The notes under the pieces were generated by a model that was not told the origin of the DNA, ran no database searches, and worked only from the letters and a program-made list of their open reading frames with translations. From positions 62,001-126,000 of the forward strand of contig JARVKI010000085.1 in NCBI GenBank assembly GCA_036674765.1: a stretch of DNA of 64,000 bases. Reading direction: 5' to 3'. Positions within the stretch are counted from its first letter, which is position 1. Each line of letters starts with the position of its first letter. Origin of the DNA: Seiridium cupressi. Taxonomy: Eukaryota; Ascomycota; Sordariomycetes; Amphisphaeriales; Sporocadaceae. Of the stretch, positions 11,150 through 23,654 are shown one piece after another. A program made the position numbers and the translations under genes.

Positions 11150-14100
11150 TTTAGTGATGGAAACCCCTCAAGGATTCGAGCTCCGCATATGGGGAACTAG
11201 GTATAGGATGGAGGCAAAAGTTGCCATCTGCTTATCAAAATGACCATACGCCCATGTGTGTAAGCAGAGTGCCAATAGTGTCGGCCGTATAACGTCCGGA
11301 TATGCAGGTCTGCCCTCGTTTCGACCTATAGCCTGGCCAGCCGTTTTGCAAGGAGGGAGGCATTTTCGGCAGGATCGTCTGCTTAAAAGAACGGGAAGGC
11401 TCGTGATTAGCTTGTACATTACAGGCCTGACACGTCACTTACCTTAGTGCTAGTTTTGTTATGCACGCACATGGAATAGATCTCAGGGTCGACGCCATTA
11501 TAGTGGAGTCTTTGCTCTAGGTTACCCAGTCTTTAGACATCGTACCATCGTCTGGACTTAACGTTAGCCGCCCGGCGATGGTGAGATCCACTTACCGAAG
11601 GATGGATTGCTTACCCTATAGCCCTGGTGCTTTTTGAAAACCGCCCCCATATTGTGTAACAGTGACCGACTCGAGGCCTTTCGTGGCTATGCCCACGATA
11701 CGTGCGGACGCTACGGCGATATCCTTGCGGATTGAAGGATGTTGCGGTGTGAGGAGCATGCAGATTTTCTGATTGGTTACCGAAATGATGGGTTGGCAAA
11801 TCAGTCGTGTTCGGCTCTATTGCTGGTTCAGGGTAGCCATTCCACCCGAGCCAGGCTATGCCGGAACCGCGGGGGCTTGCAGGCTCGGCTACAGCGCTAG
11901 AGTTCCACCCCATAAGAGCTTCATCTTATCTAGTCTGCAACCAATAATCAATGAGGAACCCCCGGTTGTGTCCCGTCAAGCCTCCCGTGCTTCAAACTTT
12001 ATAATTCATTGATCAGGACAAACTTGGCAAGTATTATGGTTTACGCGCCGTTCATACATGACGCTAGATATACTATTGGGTAAATAATTCTTGGGTGGTA
12101 CTTCGCACGAACTGCCGAGGTATCCCAACAAAGTATGCTAGTTGGCCCGTATGATAGTAATAGTTTTATACCCAGCGCTCGGTATAAGATGACTGGCTGC
12201 ACGGGATCATACCAAAGGCGAGAGGCAGTCAGATCACGTGGTGGTGTAACATCACTGGAATCGGCGATAGGCTACATTAGTGATTGGTGCGTAAGCGCAG
12301 TAGGGTAGACCGAGAGGAACCAATCAGGCATTTGAGTCAACTAATCAGCAGACCTCATCCCGTCACACCTTCATCGGCATGTTCTTTATGTCGGCTTGAA
12401 CTTAAATTTCTAAGTTGAGTTGAGTCTTGGGGTGTTCTTTAAAATATGTGAGGGTGTTGAAAATCAAGATTGAAATAATGCGCTAACCTGATTGTAAATT
12501 TCCTTGCATGTTCTTCAATCTAGTAGCATATAGCCCGGATGACCGGCTTGGGTAGTCTGACATCTTTCTTGGCAAGCTGAGATCTACTGTGAGCCTCATA
12601 CTGTAGGAAAGGCTATACAGCAGAAAGGGAGGTTTTAATCTACCCGAACGTCGACACGAAAGTGCTATTGGCCAGCTAAAGCCCTCTCCGAGCTCTAGAT
12701 CTAATACTAAGACTTCCGGACTTTACTAGTTAGCGTCCTGAGCTATCTCGCCCTATGTTAATAGTAACGACCTAGAATAAAGCGGCCTTCCTTAAGTCCC
12801 CCCTTATATTTAATGTAGCCGGCTTCGGGACTCGTATGGACTTCCAAGATAAGAACGAAAAGAATATTTACAAACTATCAAATATTAGGGACAATTCTAC
12901 AATATGTTCGATGAGATCAATCATCCTATCTACCGGACCATACCGTCAACCTCCGTTTAAGTAGTATAACTAACACCATGTTATCCAACTATTGTGTGTC
13001 AAAAGCCACAATGGAATTTCCTGCCTCCCACAAAAGAGTGGGTTCTCGACATGTATCAAGATACTTTCCCGTTAAAGCTTCTTGCAGAAATCAGTGGTAC
13101 AAGACCGGTTTCATACTATTCACTAGAAGTGTGGTTTTGGGGAAAGTGAACGATGGAATTGAAGCATTATCCATGGCGCCGCACTACTTAGCGCATCACA
13201 CTGTCAAATTCGTGCCACCAGCCTGTGCAACCAAAGGGGGCATCGAGGCGCCGTTGTGGGAATCAGTTGTTTGGATGGGTCGTTCGAAATGACTAAATTA
13301 TGACGGATTGCCTTGGGCTCTAACTACTACGTACGTAACCTTAGTAGGGTTGTGAGGAGCCCCACAGGCCTACCTATGGCCTATCATTTCTTTCGAGGCC
13401 AAATCCATTCATGTTCGCAATAAGGCTCCGATCAAGTTCTTCCAATGGAGCGACAGACGGCGGCGAAGTTGGTGCCTTGATGATGAGTGCACAAGTGCTT
13501 ACGCAGCCAAGCTCGATGAATAAAATAAGGCTGGCTCCAGGCATGCTGTGGGCATGCTGGCACCAAACTGTAGGGATTTCGAAAGCGGGGAATTCCTCAC
13601 CAGCCAGATGGTTGAGAAGATCTTGAATTTCGTGTATCCATGGCGGCGATATCCTGTTAAACATGGCGGAAGTAGCTGGCAAAAAGGCGTTCTTACAAGC
13701 CGTGGTTAATGTCAAATAGGATCACAGTACACAATTACGCAGGCACTTGACCAATATTCAATAGTGGAAAGTCATCAGGAGTGCTACTTCAAAAATGAAC
13801 GAGATCCTTGGTAGTTGGGCAGCTAAGCTCCATAACGATTGAGAAGCTGAAGTCGAGTGAAGGAGACCAGGATCAGCGGACGTTGGAATGCCGTGAGACA
13901 CCTGACAGTTTGGCCTGTCACTTAACTAGGTTAAGCTACTGTAAGGACAGGCCGTTATCTGATAATACCCCGCGGAACAGAAGCCACAACACGCGGCTTG
14001 ATCCACTCTTGTGTCGTGGCTAGGAAACCATGAGGTTGCCCGGTAGGATCTAGAGCTGAAAAGAAAGTATTTGCTGTTGACCGTCGAGGGACTAGGGGCG

Positions 14101-14689
14101 CCGGAAATTAGATTTGAAATGAGGATGAATAGTTAGTTAAGGTTTTCAACAGGTAGGTATGAATCTCTCACGGGTAATATTGACTAGTTTAATCTGATGA
14201 CATCGGGCCAATACTAGTAATGATTTGGTCAAGGGTCGGTCGCGAGCAACCACTAACTGATGCTAGTACGTTGGCGCTTCAGGGCTGTTGTTAGTGAGCC
14301 ATAGCGTTTGTGGGGTTTGCCATGTCGCACAGACTTGACTGAATTACCCGATGCAGTGGCTAGGCTCGCTTACGTGTCAATCATTACCTGGTTTTGTTGT
14401 CGCATGAGGCTTCCGAAGCAGATACAAGGTTCACTTTTGTTGCGTCTGCGTTGCATGCATCGCAGTCCTGCTGCGCCGTTTCAGTGCATTTCAGACTAGT
14501 TGCCATATCGGGATTTTGGTAGTGGGCTAGGTCGCTAAAGGTCGGATTTTAGGATCACCGAATCGTTTCGTTCCTGCTCATCCCCGAACCATCATCAGCG
14601 CCAATGAATGATGGTGGGCGTGGCCCAATCAGGACGGAGAAGTCATCATCCTAATCGAAACGTCGTCTCGAGCAGCTTTCATTCGAAGT
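11150..14689. other. Long spacer without supported gene
   Basis: About 3.5 kb with only short frames. The longest are 13374-13715 on the minus strand (113 codons, ending in LERNDRP) and 12978-13292 on the plus strand. Neither shows a motif I know. Base composition is mixed, with a moderately AT-rich patch around 12,400-12,950. Confidence 0.45.
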
Positions 14690-15960
14690 AGCAGATTCGG
14701 AGGAGGGACTGCTTCATTGATTCACCCATGTGAGCACCCCCGACGATTCTGTGGACATCTCGGCCTGCGCGGGGGACCAAGAACATGGGTCAGCCGAACA
14801 AAGTAACAATCATGTTCCCCAGCTGCGAATTAGGACTGTAATTCCCGACAATTCCTCGCGGTTAACGATGAGGTTCCTTCCGTTGCAGTGGAGGTAAGCT
14901 TATGCTATCATCACTACCATTATAGTGAGGAAAGAGAGTCGCCTGACCTTGCTCTCTGTCGTTGCCCGCCATGACCTTGACCTTGCATGGTGGATAGAGC
15001 ATCTTGGTCGACGCTCACGAGACCATCCCACCAGAAATCTAGATTCCCATCATAATCTTCGAGGCATCTGGCACTTGTTGCGGAGAAGGGGCAGCGATTG
15101 TTGAAGCTCTTGGAAGCTTTGATCTATTGCTCCCATAAGACTACCAGCTCGAGAAAGTTCTCGGAAGATATCACAGGAAGTCCTGATGTAGTCTATAATG
15201 ATCTATTGACTCACTTTGCCCGAGGTCAGTCCTAGGAATCCATAAACGTAGTCGTCCTTGGCTGATGCTCTTCAACCTGTGTATAGTGCGATGCATTCCG
15301 AGAAGAGCGGGCGCTGGTCAGAGCTAAGGTAGGACAGCGCTGTCCCGACATATTCATCGTCAGCAGGCTGCTGCATTCTATCGCCTCAGTGCCAATATGG
15401 CTAGGCTTAGCTCTTAAGCTTGACACGTCAAGACGATTTTCGAACCTGAGTGCATTGAGACCTATAGTTTTCTGGTTTTATACGTCCCAAAAGAGGCGGG
15501 AAATTCACACGATGGAATAACGACTTCTCCACGTGATAAATAGGGTCGCTGACAAGAAGAGTACACTGCTAGGCTATCTACGTTCGCGTCCACCAAGGTA
15601 ACTTCCGGATGTGATGGAAAAGGACAGTGATCTTATTGCCGAAACCAAGCTGTATAAGGACTTGGTTCGTATTTACATGGAGAACGCCCATTTGCAATAC
15701 CTGCTGGTTCTTTCTCGGCATCGTTCTGATTCATCCAGATTGTGTCTACCCATAGGAGCTTCTCTCCAGAGCGGATCCTGATTTGCCTGAAGGCCAAACT
15801 CTGTTTGACGTAGCGTCGAGAAGCGTGCCCGTCCCCATGTAGTCGTCCCGTCTCGGTAGTGTCACGTAGTGTAACCCGACATGTACGACAAGGTTGTGGG
15901 CTGTGGGCTGTCATTAAGACTGGCGGTCTGGAGGTTACGTTGGATATCTACCTCCAAAGG
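14690..15960 (-). pseudogene. Badly decayed HET-domain pseudogene
   Basis: No single long frame exists, but reading the minus strand across frames recovers HET landmarks in the correct order. TLSYMSG lies near 15,880, then after a frame change RDTTETGRLHGDGH, then FRQIRIRSGEKLLWVDTIWMNQND (about 15,800-15,720; LLWVDAICINQND in intact members). Another frame change gives LQMGVLHVNTNQVLIQLGFGN, and near 15,250 DDYVYGFLGLTSGKVSQ followed by TAG (15203-15205) and IIIDYIRTSCDIFRELSRA. A C-terminal VTLFG, a TGA at 14790-14792, then PMFLVPRAGRDVHRIVGGAH match the usual HET tail. Several frameshifts and at least two stops show that the gene is dead. The ends are approximate. Confidence 0.72.
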
Positions 15961-18054
15961 AGCCGGCTGTAGGCGTTTTCCGCAGGGGTCTATGACCCTG
16001 TGACGATATTTGGTTGCGGAGTACAACGGCGAATCCTTCTATACCGTGTCAGATGGCACCGTTGCTGTTCGCTGTTGTGGCCACATTGGTCAGCATGCAT
16101 ACCGGACCCGCAACTGGGCATGTAACTGGGCATCTAAGTGGACCACCGGTACTGTAGCGGTGCGGCACAAGCCGGCGTTGCATCGAAATGCGGTTTGCCG
16201 GGCAGTTGAGGTGGGTAGAACTGAACGCGGAGAATCCCCATTCGACACCGCACTTACATAAGGATGGCTCAGGGTTGATCTTGCTTCTAGGTCCCTGTCT
16301 CCTACCGTGCTTTCTGAGACTACCGCTCACCTAGGGCCATATCAGGCCTTGCTCGAGCATTTCGGTAACGCTGTAGACCCCAAGGAGAATGTAGTTGTCA
16401 TGTTCATCCTCTTTTGGACCAAGCACCCACAATTGTGTATATCGACCATGAAAAGCGGCGTGAGGTAGGTATAACATCAAATATTGAGGGAGTGATTAAT
16501 GGTAACCTAGTGCCTAAGCCCATTAACATAATACCATTGTGAATAATATTATTCATCTGTTGACCGGGTTTGAGGTGAATCGTGACGATAAGTCAGTCGT
16601 ATATTGCCTCGAAAAAGAAATGTATCATATTTGGACTTCGCGCGCGCGCACGGCCCTGCCTGGAAGGAACAGCGAAGGCCGAGGTGTGTAGCTGAGCAAG
16701 ATGGGGATGATATGATGTCTCGCTAATGCCTGGTTTCCCCGCAATTTGGTGTATACACCGCAAACACATAAGCAAAAGCTTACTTTTTGGAACCTTGCTT
16801 AGTTTCGGTGATGCTATAAAGTCCCGAGCGGGTTTCCTGCGCAAAGCCAAGGTCTGATGGACTACTTGGCTTTGCACCCAGCCCTTGCTCTAACAAAACC
16901 ACATCATACGGCTTCAGGAATTGCAACTTTTTCAAGAGACTCTTCCTCCCGAAAGTTATCTTTAGACTTCATTCTCCAAACGACTTGCCTACGTCATGGC
17001 TAGCATGTCTTCCCCTTGCTCCTGGCTGTATATGCAAGCTCTATCAACGCAAGCGAAACAGCCACGCTCCATGGGAGGATAGACTGTTTCGTCACAAATG
17101 GTGTCAAAATATAAGACCCACTAATCCTCTGGTGGATAGCCTTTTTGGGGTTTAGCAAATGGGACCAGCCTATCAGACCCAGGAGTGGTGGCATACTACT
17201 CGGGAACAAGCATCACAGGTTCGGACTACTGGTTGGGGTGCCCAGTCGCTAATCAATATGGTACTGATCTGAGAAATTGCAGGTAATCACTTGGTCGCGA
17301 TACGCCCTAGTTCCGGGGGCATCCACGCGCACGGCCCTGTGACAGTCCTCATTTGGGCTTTTGTCCTTAGCTTGATGTGGACTCTTTAGAATGTTCATGT
17401 TAACCATTGGATTATACTCCTGATGGCCTCGTTAGATGGGAACAAATATCACTGCACGTTTGGATAATACAGGGACAATTCAGCTTAATTTTAAACGGCC
17501 AAGTCAATATCCACTTCCATTGAGGCTGTATACCCATTATGACTGTTATGTAGCATACATTTCTGGTGACTCTGATGAGTGTATTTGAGACTGGGAGTTT
17601 CTGCCGTGATAAGTGTTCCCAATCAGATCGTGGAGTGTTCGGCATTTAGCAGAAAGGGTGGTGCATTACGGTGGTGAGGGAGGAAAGTACCCGATTTTAT
17701 CGTTATTATAGTGAAACATCCCATAATGGATTCCTGAGTGACAGTAAGATCACTGAAGCTAAGCATTAGCACTTATTATTTCTAGATAGACTTTGAGCAC
17801 ATGCATAAATTCGGGCGGCTTCATGAAGTCTAATGGCTTTTCTCTTTTTTCTCCTCTTTTTTAGACTGTATATCGCGACGAATGCTCTCTGGCTTCGTAA
17901 CACCCGATTTAACGCCTTCTATCATATCTTACTCTATCTCGCTTTTGATATACTGCGCCCTAGAATTGGATCACGAATAACATTATGGCGCTCTTCGACC
18001 CCCGAACACCATATTTTATAACCCATAATCGTGACGGTCGTTTGCTTTACACAA
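15961..18054. other. Spacer without supported gene
   Basis: Only short frames on both strands. There is a small direct repeat at about 16113-16137 (two copies of ACTGGGCAT). I see no protein motif or RNA gene. Confidence 0.45.
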
Positions 18055-18600
18055 CTATGCAACCACAAGGTTGTAGTCCCCAATGTTGGAATCGTTTTCG
18101 TTGCGGTACAGACCAACAAAAGCCCCATACTTCATGGTAATCGGTATTCCTGCTTCTTTAGCGTGCGTACGTTCATCGCGCTTCTCTATTCGCTGGAGCG
18201 TCTGCATCATTCTGACAATGGTGTACTGTGATTCAACCAGTGCAAAGTGCTTTCCGAGGCAGATGCGAGGTCCGCGCCCCAACGGTAGATACGTCCAAGC
18301 CGGCATGGCCTTGAGTCGCGACGTTGGCTCTCCATCATTATCTCCGCTTTCTGTCGGGACGAGGCACCGCTCGCGACGGAGCTCGTCGGCATCCTGTCCC
18401 CATACATCATACCGACGGTGCAGCGCGTTTAATGATGTGATAATACGACTTCCAGCCGGCACGAGACATGGTGATTTACCGTGGGCCCGGCTCCTACTGG
18501 AAGTGTGGTGTCATGCGCCGCCCATCGGAAGGTGATTCCAATATCAGTATGTATGCGGATAGCTGTGGAAATCAGTAACAGGCTCATGCCAAGAGTGAAA
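18055..18600 (-). pseudogene. Cytochrome P450 C-terminal remnant (CYP52-like), frameshifted
   Basis: The minus strand carries only the last third of a P450 monooxygenase. The heme-binding loop is intact as PLGRGPRICLGKHFALVE, including the Cys heme ligand. Upstream in the same frame are AGSRIITSLNALHRR and WGQDADELRRERC, the PERF-type region of alkane-hydroxylase-like CYP52/CYP539 enzymes. The preceding block, FRWAAHDTTLPVGAGP, is in another frame. The switch lies at about 18478-18483, where one missing base would rejoin the two. The I-helix, K-helix ExxR and N-terminal membrane anchor are not found upstream, so the 5' two thirds have been lost. P450s of this group hydroxylate fatty acids or alkanes, or act in secondary metabolism. 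This copy cannot fold into an enzyme. Confidence 0.85.
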
Positions 18601-20239
18601 TGATGAGAACAGTGGCTGGCATTCATATATCATCGCCTTTAGATAGACCATGTCTCTTAGTGTCTCATAGTTGGGCTTATTCTCAACCGACTTGCCAACG
18701 CCCTGCTTCTAGGAGAAAGTGCAGCCCATCGAACAGGGTTAATTCGAGAAAAAGCTCCTAACGCTCGACTATGCTACCGTGGGGGTTTTTTTATCCGTTC
18801 GTGCCCCCCTAAAGATCCATGTTCATAGTTGGCAGCGGCACAGCCGTTACGGGCCATAAAAGATCGAATGCTTATATATCGAATAAGTCATCTTGTAAGG
18901 AGGAGGACGACTACTAAGAAAAACAAGAATGATATTATGTTCACCGCCATAACTTCCCATCAAGGTCTGTATTGCAAGACACGAAATAAAGTGCCACTAA
19001 GTCTGTTCGAGTAGTCCACCATGTGAGCGACATTTATCTAGATTATTCAAGTTCTCTAGTGCTTAGGCCATCTTGACAAGGTCCTACTCAAAGCAAAAGT
19101 GCCCTTGAGACTATATCTCGGGATCGAGACCTGCGCTCGCAGCAGGAGATTTGCAAGCCAGAGGATGATTTGCAACGGATAGGATGAGCCAAGGTTTCGT
19201 ATTTTTATGAAGAAACATGTTTCAGAAACCACCCAGGGCACCGTGCAGTTATTGAGGCGCCCACATGGACGACCTCGTACTCGCTCGGAGCACACCCTAT
19301 AAGACGGGCAATCACTCAAAAGGTATACCTTAGTAAAATGATAGTAATATTCAGTTTGCGACTAAAAAGCATTCATACCTATTATTTTAAATTCTTTTTA
19401 ATCTGAACTATCCGTAGCTTCTGAGTAGAGCAGAATGTATCTTAATGGTTACTTATGGATTGATTGTCATTGGATCTTTTGAATGCTTACGGAAGAGCTA
19501 GTGCTACGGTAAAAGCAAGCTGAATTGATTGAAACGCCACTTAAGGCTTAGTTCTAGCTCGCCAAGCCCTGTACTTCGCAAGATCGATTACCATATCATT
19601 AAAGGGTATTGATAGTGGGAATGGCCGCAGTAAGACTAGAAAATACCCACGGACCCCCTTGCGCGTCACACTTGGCATGTGGTCCGCCAGCGATACCGGC
19701 AACGAGGGATTCGGTTGCTTCTTTGACGAGGCGCGGATGTCAATGGTCCGGCGAGTAGATCTCATGGAGCCACGACTTTGTAGAGAGCTGCCATAGGGGT
19801 GCCATTTGCGCATCGTATTAATACTCTTTCAAAGCGGAGCGGACGATAACGCTGCCGGTGGTATGGCACCGGGGTGATGGTTTCCAGGCTAGATCCTGAG
19901 TTTAAGCAGAACTGAAAAGTAGAAAATACATCAATACATCACATTACGCAACTACATCCATTTAATCTAATATTTGATCGGTCGCGAAAGGTATCTATTT
20001 CTTTCTGCCTTTCGATATGTTTAGAATACTGATACGTAGCAGGATCAAGATCATTGAACAAGTACTTGTGATGGAGGGCAATATGGGTGAAAACACGTAT
20101 ATTGGGTGGTCCTGAAGGATGGTGAAGCTGAAGCTGGAGAAGCTGGAGCTGAAAGTGAACCTATCTAGTGCTGTGTGACCCACGCTGCCAGTGGCAGGAT
20201 ACTGCCAGGCGGTATGGGGTATCCACCAACTTGAATCCC
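18601..20239. other. Spacer without supported gene
   Basis: No P450 N-terminal sequence is recognisable here. The stretch 19,320-19,420 is AT-rich. The short frames present carry no known motif. Confidence 0.45.
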
Positions 20240-21376
20240 TTACACTACAATCTGAGCGGGAGCGTTCGGCTTTTCGGGGACCGAGTACACACCGGCACGG
20301 GCGTAGACATCCTTGTACTTCTGGCGGACATAGTCCTCAACAGAAATAGGAGCGTATTTCTCATCCTCCTGTTTCGCGCGGCACTTCTCGATGCACTTGA
20401 TGACAAAGTCGGGGTTGCCGTTGTAGTTGAAGGGAATAGAGAAACGCTCAACGCCTGATTTGTTGATGACGCGATGGACATTTGACACGTAGAAGTCATT
20501 GGTCCATTGCTCGAACAGGTTGCCCATGTTCACGACGTAGGCACCTTCTACAGGAGGAGCCGGGTACCAGTCCTTAGCTTCGTCGTCCCAAACTTCAAGA
20601 CCAGGGACATCACCCTGGAGCAATGGAGTAATGATGCCGAAATCGCGATGGGCACCAATACCTATTGCGTTTATTCAGCATTTAAATCCACTCATGCTAA
20701 GGTGCGAGTAGTCGGCACATACCTCGTTGGAGCGCGTGGGCATCGTCGGGCTGCGGTGGGTAGTGTAGCATCTTGTAGAAACACATGGGGTCGGTACAGA
20801 ATTCGTCAAAGAAATCTGGTTCGTATCCCAAGCTCAAGGCTACAGCGCGCATGACATCCTCGGTCAGGGACTTGATTCTGTCAAAATAGTCCATGCAGAC
20901 CTCTTTGAAATGCTTGCCGAGCTGCTCGGGCCAGACATTGGGGCCATGAGCGAACTTCTCTGCGACCACTTGTGGGTGGTCAAGAGGCAGATCACGCGAC
21001 ACATAGTAGCCCTCCTTGAGATCAGGGCGAGTATTGGCCTCAATCATCTGGCCCTTCATGACTTCATAGCCACGATTGTACGAGTTCTAATTAACCGCAG
21101 CGGTATTAGCAGTGGTTCGTTCGAATAAGCTCAAAAATTAGTTACCTTTGCTTTGTCGAGCTTCATCTTCTCGTCATAAGGAAGGTCGAAGAACTCTTTG
21201 GCAACATTAAACATCTCCTTTTGAAGTGAGAGGGGAATGTTATGGTTAACGATCTGGAAAAACCCCTGCGTAGAGCAGGCGTTTCTGATCTCATCAGCAC
21301 AGTGCTGCATCCGATTCCGATGATTAGAAAGGAAGTTAGAGAAGTCAATGACTGGTGGGACTTTGTTGGAAGGCAT
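20240..21376 (-). CDS. 2-oxoglutarate/Fe(II)-dependent oxygenase, isopenicillin N synthase-like
   Basis: Three exons join cleanly: 21376-21146, 21086-20723 and 20661-20240, giving 338 residues. Introns are 59 and 61 nt with GTAACT- and GTATGT-type donors. The N-terminal DIOX_N domain starts PPVIDFSNFL and includes QGFFQIVNHNIP. The catalytic jelly roll shows the iron ligands His203 and Asp205 (AHRDFG) and His261 (SNVHRV), with the 2-oxoglutarate-binding Arg271-x-Ser273 (RFSIPF). Everything needed for catalysis is present and the length is typical. Family members oxidise small molecules using 2OG and O2, often in secondary metabolism, and the substrate cannot be told from sequence. The enzyme is soluble with no signal peptide. 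It is transcribed away from the amine oxidase at 23,655, about 2.3 kb distant. Confidence 0.92.
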
Positions 21377-23654
21377 GTTGGGTGATGGGATGTGGGTAGT
21401 AGAAGATGTAATTTGGGAGTGATTGTGACTTTTGCTTGAGCTAAGTGAATAGAGAAGTGTGTGAACTCGGTTGTTTGGATTTTATTTTCTTTGATGAGTG
21501 AACTTGAGAACCACTGTCTCGGTTGGGGAGATTCAATTCTTAAGTACTCAGAAGCCAGCACTGATAGATACTACTACCGCAAGTTGTCGTCATCTTCAAG
21601 AACATAATTGTTGATCTTCACAAAGCCCCTCATTCCTTCCGATGCACATGAGAAGAGGTTAACAGATAAATCGGGCGAGAGTAATTACGACATAGTCAAG
21701 CAGCCCTGGAATATGCATCATGCATACTTTGTTGATCGCGTCTGTTGTGGCCAGAAAGATTCCAAAGTGGCTAAAAGCAAGTGCCTTCCGTGAAGGAAGG
21801 CTGTAATGCATGTGCGTATAGTAGGTCCTAGGCGAAGCGAGCTGACATCATCTCGACCTGGCAATCCAAATGCGAAGACCGAACGTGAGATATAGTTGGG
21901 CAACTTACGGTGGCCACGGGCTTGATCTTACGCGAAACTAGTGGCAAACCTGGACGTGTCGACGAGGGACAACTGCCAGGCCTGTAGACAAACTATAGAA
22001 TATGCATTTGGTTTATTCGGTCATTCAGTGACAATACGTCACTGTTCCTACATTGTGCTTGCTATTCTATTGTTGGAACTAGCCGAACGCCTTGATGCAG
22101 GATGAAGAGGCAAGAGGCCAGCCCCCCTATAGACAGAAACCCTGCTTACTTCACAATGGAATACCCATGTGGTCGGACAGCTTTAGGCAATGTATACTCG
22201 TCGACAAAGCCTGCAAAGACGTTAAATAGTGAAATGAGGTTGTCCGTGTTTTACCAGAACCACTTGAGGAAGGCAGTGTGAATCTTAGGGACAAGAGGTA
22301 ATATACATATTAGTTCAGAATAATGAATTAAGTGGTGGATACTCGTGCAAAGCAAAATATACAGGGGAGAATCAATGCAAGCATCTTTCGTTACCAGTCG
22401 AGCTCAAGTTTACTGAACGTTGCTTAAACAGATTGTCTTCTTGGTGATACATGTAAGTACCGGAGAAGATCCACATTTGGGGAAGATCAACATATTACAC
22501 CAAAACTGCGTCTCGCCTGATATCCATTCTTGGTGATATTACTCGAAGAGCCCAAGCTAAATGCCGCTGATCTGAGTGGTGCTAAGCCATTTGCCAATAA
22601 GGTGAACCACATACCATAAAACGGATCGAGCCGTTGCCGCAGATCGCGACGCCTGGCGTTATGCCTAGTCCGCTTATACTTTGGTTCGGTGAGATGGCGC
22701 TCTTCCAATTGAATCAGTGCGGTCGCTGTATGAGTGACGTATCTGTTTGTATATGATGAGTGCCGATGTAAACCGACACCAATTTCCGCCACCCCGCCCC
22801 GCTGCTGCACGGAACTTCGCGATAAGGCAGAGAGTAGACCAGGGTCAATGCCAGCTCTAAAGGTTCTTCAGGAGGTCTAGGCCCCTGCGTTAGCCACCAC
22901 ATGGGATGCTCAAGCCTAGTGATGGATGCATTAGGACTCTAACTCCATGGTCGGCTTTCATGCGCCTATATTGCACGTTCGAACGGTATGGTTATCAGGG
23001 ATCCGAATCCTTCGGTAACCCCTGCCGCCTTTGTTGGTCGTAATAGCAGGCCCTTGACTGCTGCTCGGCGATTATGCCATTTCAATAGAATGCGGCGCTT
23101 ACTACGCTGTGCGCATGAGGTTCGGGAGACAAGCTTGTACAATCTCTTGTGGATCCAGAAACGGATCTCATAACGGTTCGGAAAATTCCAATACGTTATC
23201 AGTATCCACACTTCAGTCTACGCTGGAAAAGATCGACATAATACCTATACACTTTCGACTTCTATGATCATCTTCCTCAGGACGTTGCCTACCTACCGCG
23301 AAAGCTTGTTTTGAATTCCATTGCGTTATATTCCGTCTGTTAGTAACTGACGAAATGGTCACTTTCGCAGCTGCCATGTGCTCATAGTCAATCACTACTC
23401 GTTTGAGTTTCGTGCCTTACTCAGCTAGTGGTGGACAGCGGACATGGGACATTGACTACTCAGGCGGACACCATCGGTGCATAGGCGATAATATACATAT
23501 ATATATATATATATATAAACAACAGAGACACAAATTCTCCAACTTTCCTCGTTTACAATGTGTAACTTTACCCATAACTAGTGTTCGAAATTTCGATACA
23601 ATCATTCCATTGAGCTTGCCCATATATCTACTTGAATAACCAAAGTCCTTCATC
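21377..23654. other. Spacer between divergent 2OG oxygenase and amine oxidase genes
   Basis: This 2.3-kb region separates two divergently transcribed genes and should hold both promoters. No open frame has a recognisable product. The only structured element is an (AT)n run close to the amine oxidase start. Confidence 0.45.
23497..23517. repeat. (AT)n dinucleotide microsatellite
   Basis: A pure AT dinucleotide tract of about ten units lies roughly 140 bp upstream of the amine oxidase ATG. Confidence 0.95.

Noticed and set aside
13374..13715. 113-codon minus-strand frame
   Set aside because: No recognisable domain, and neighbouring sequence gives no continuation.
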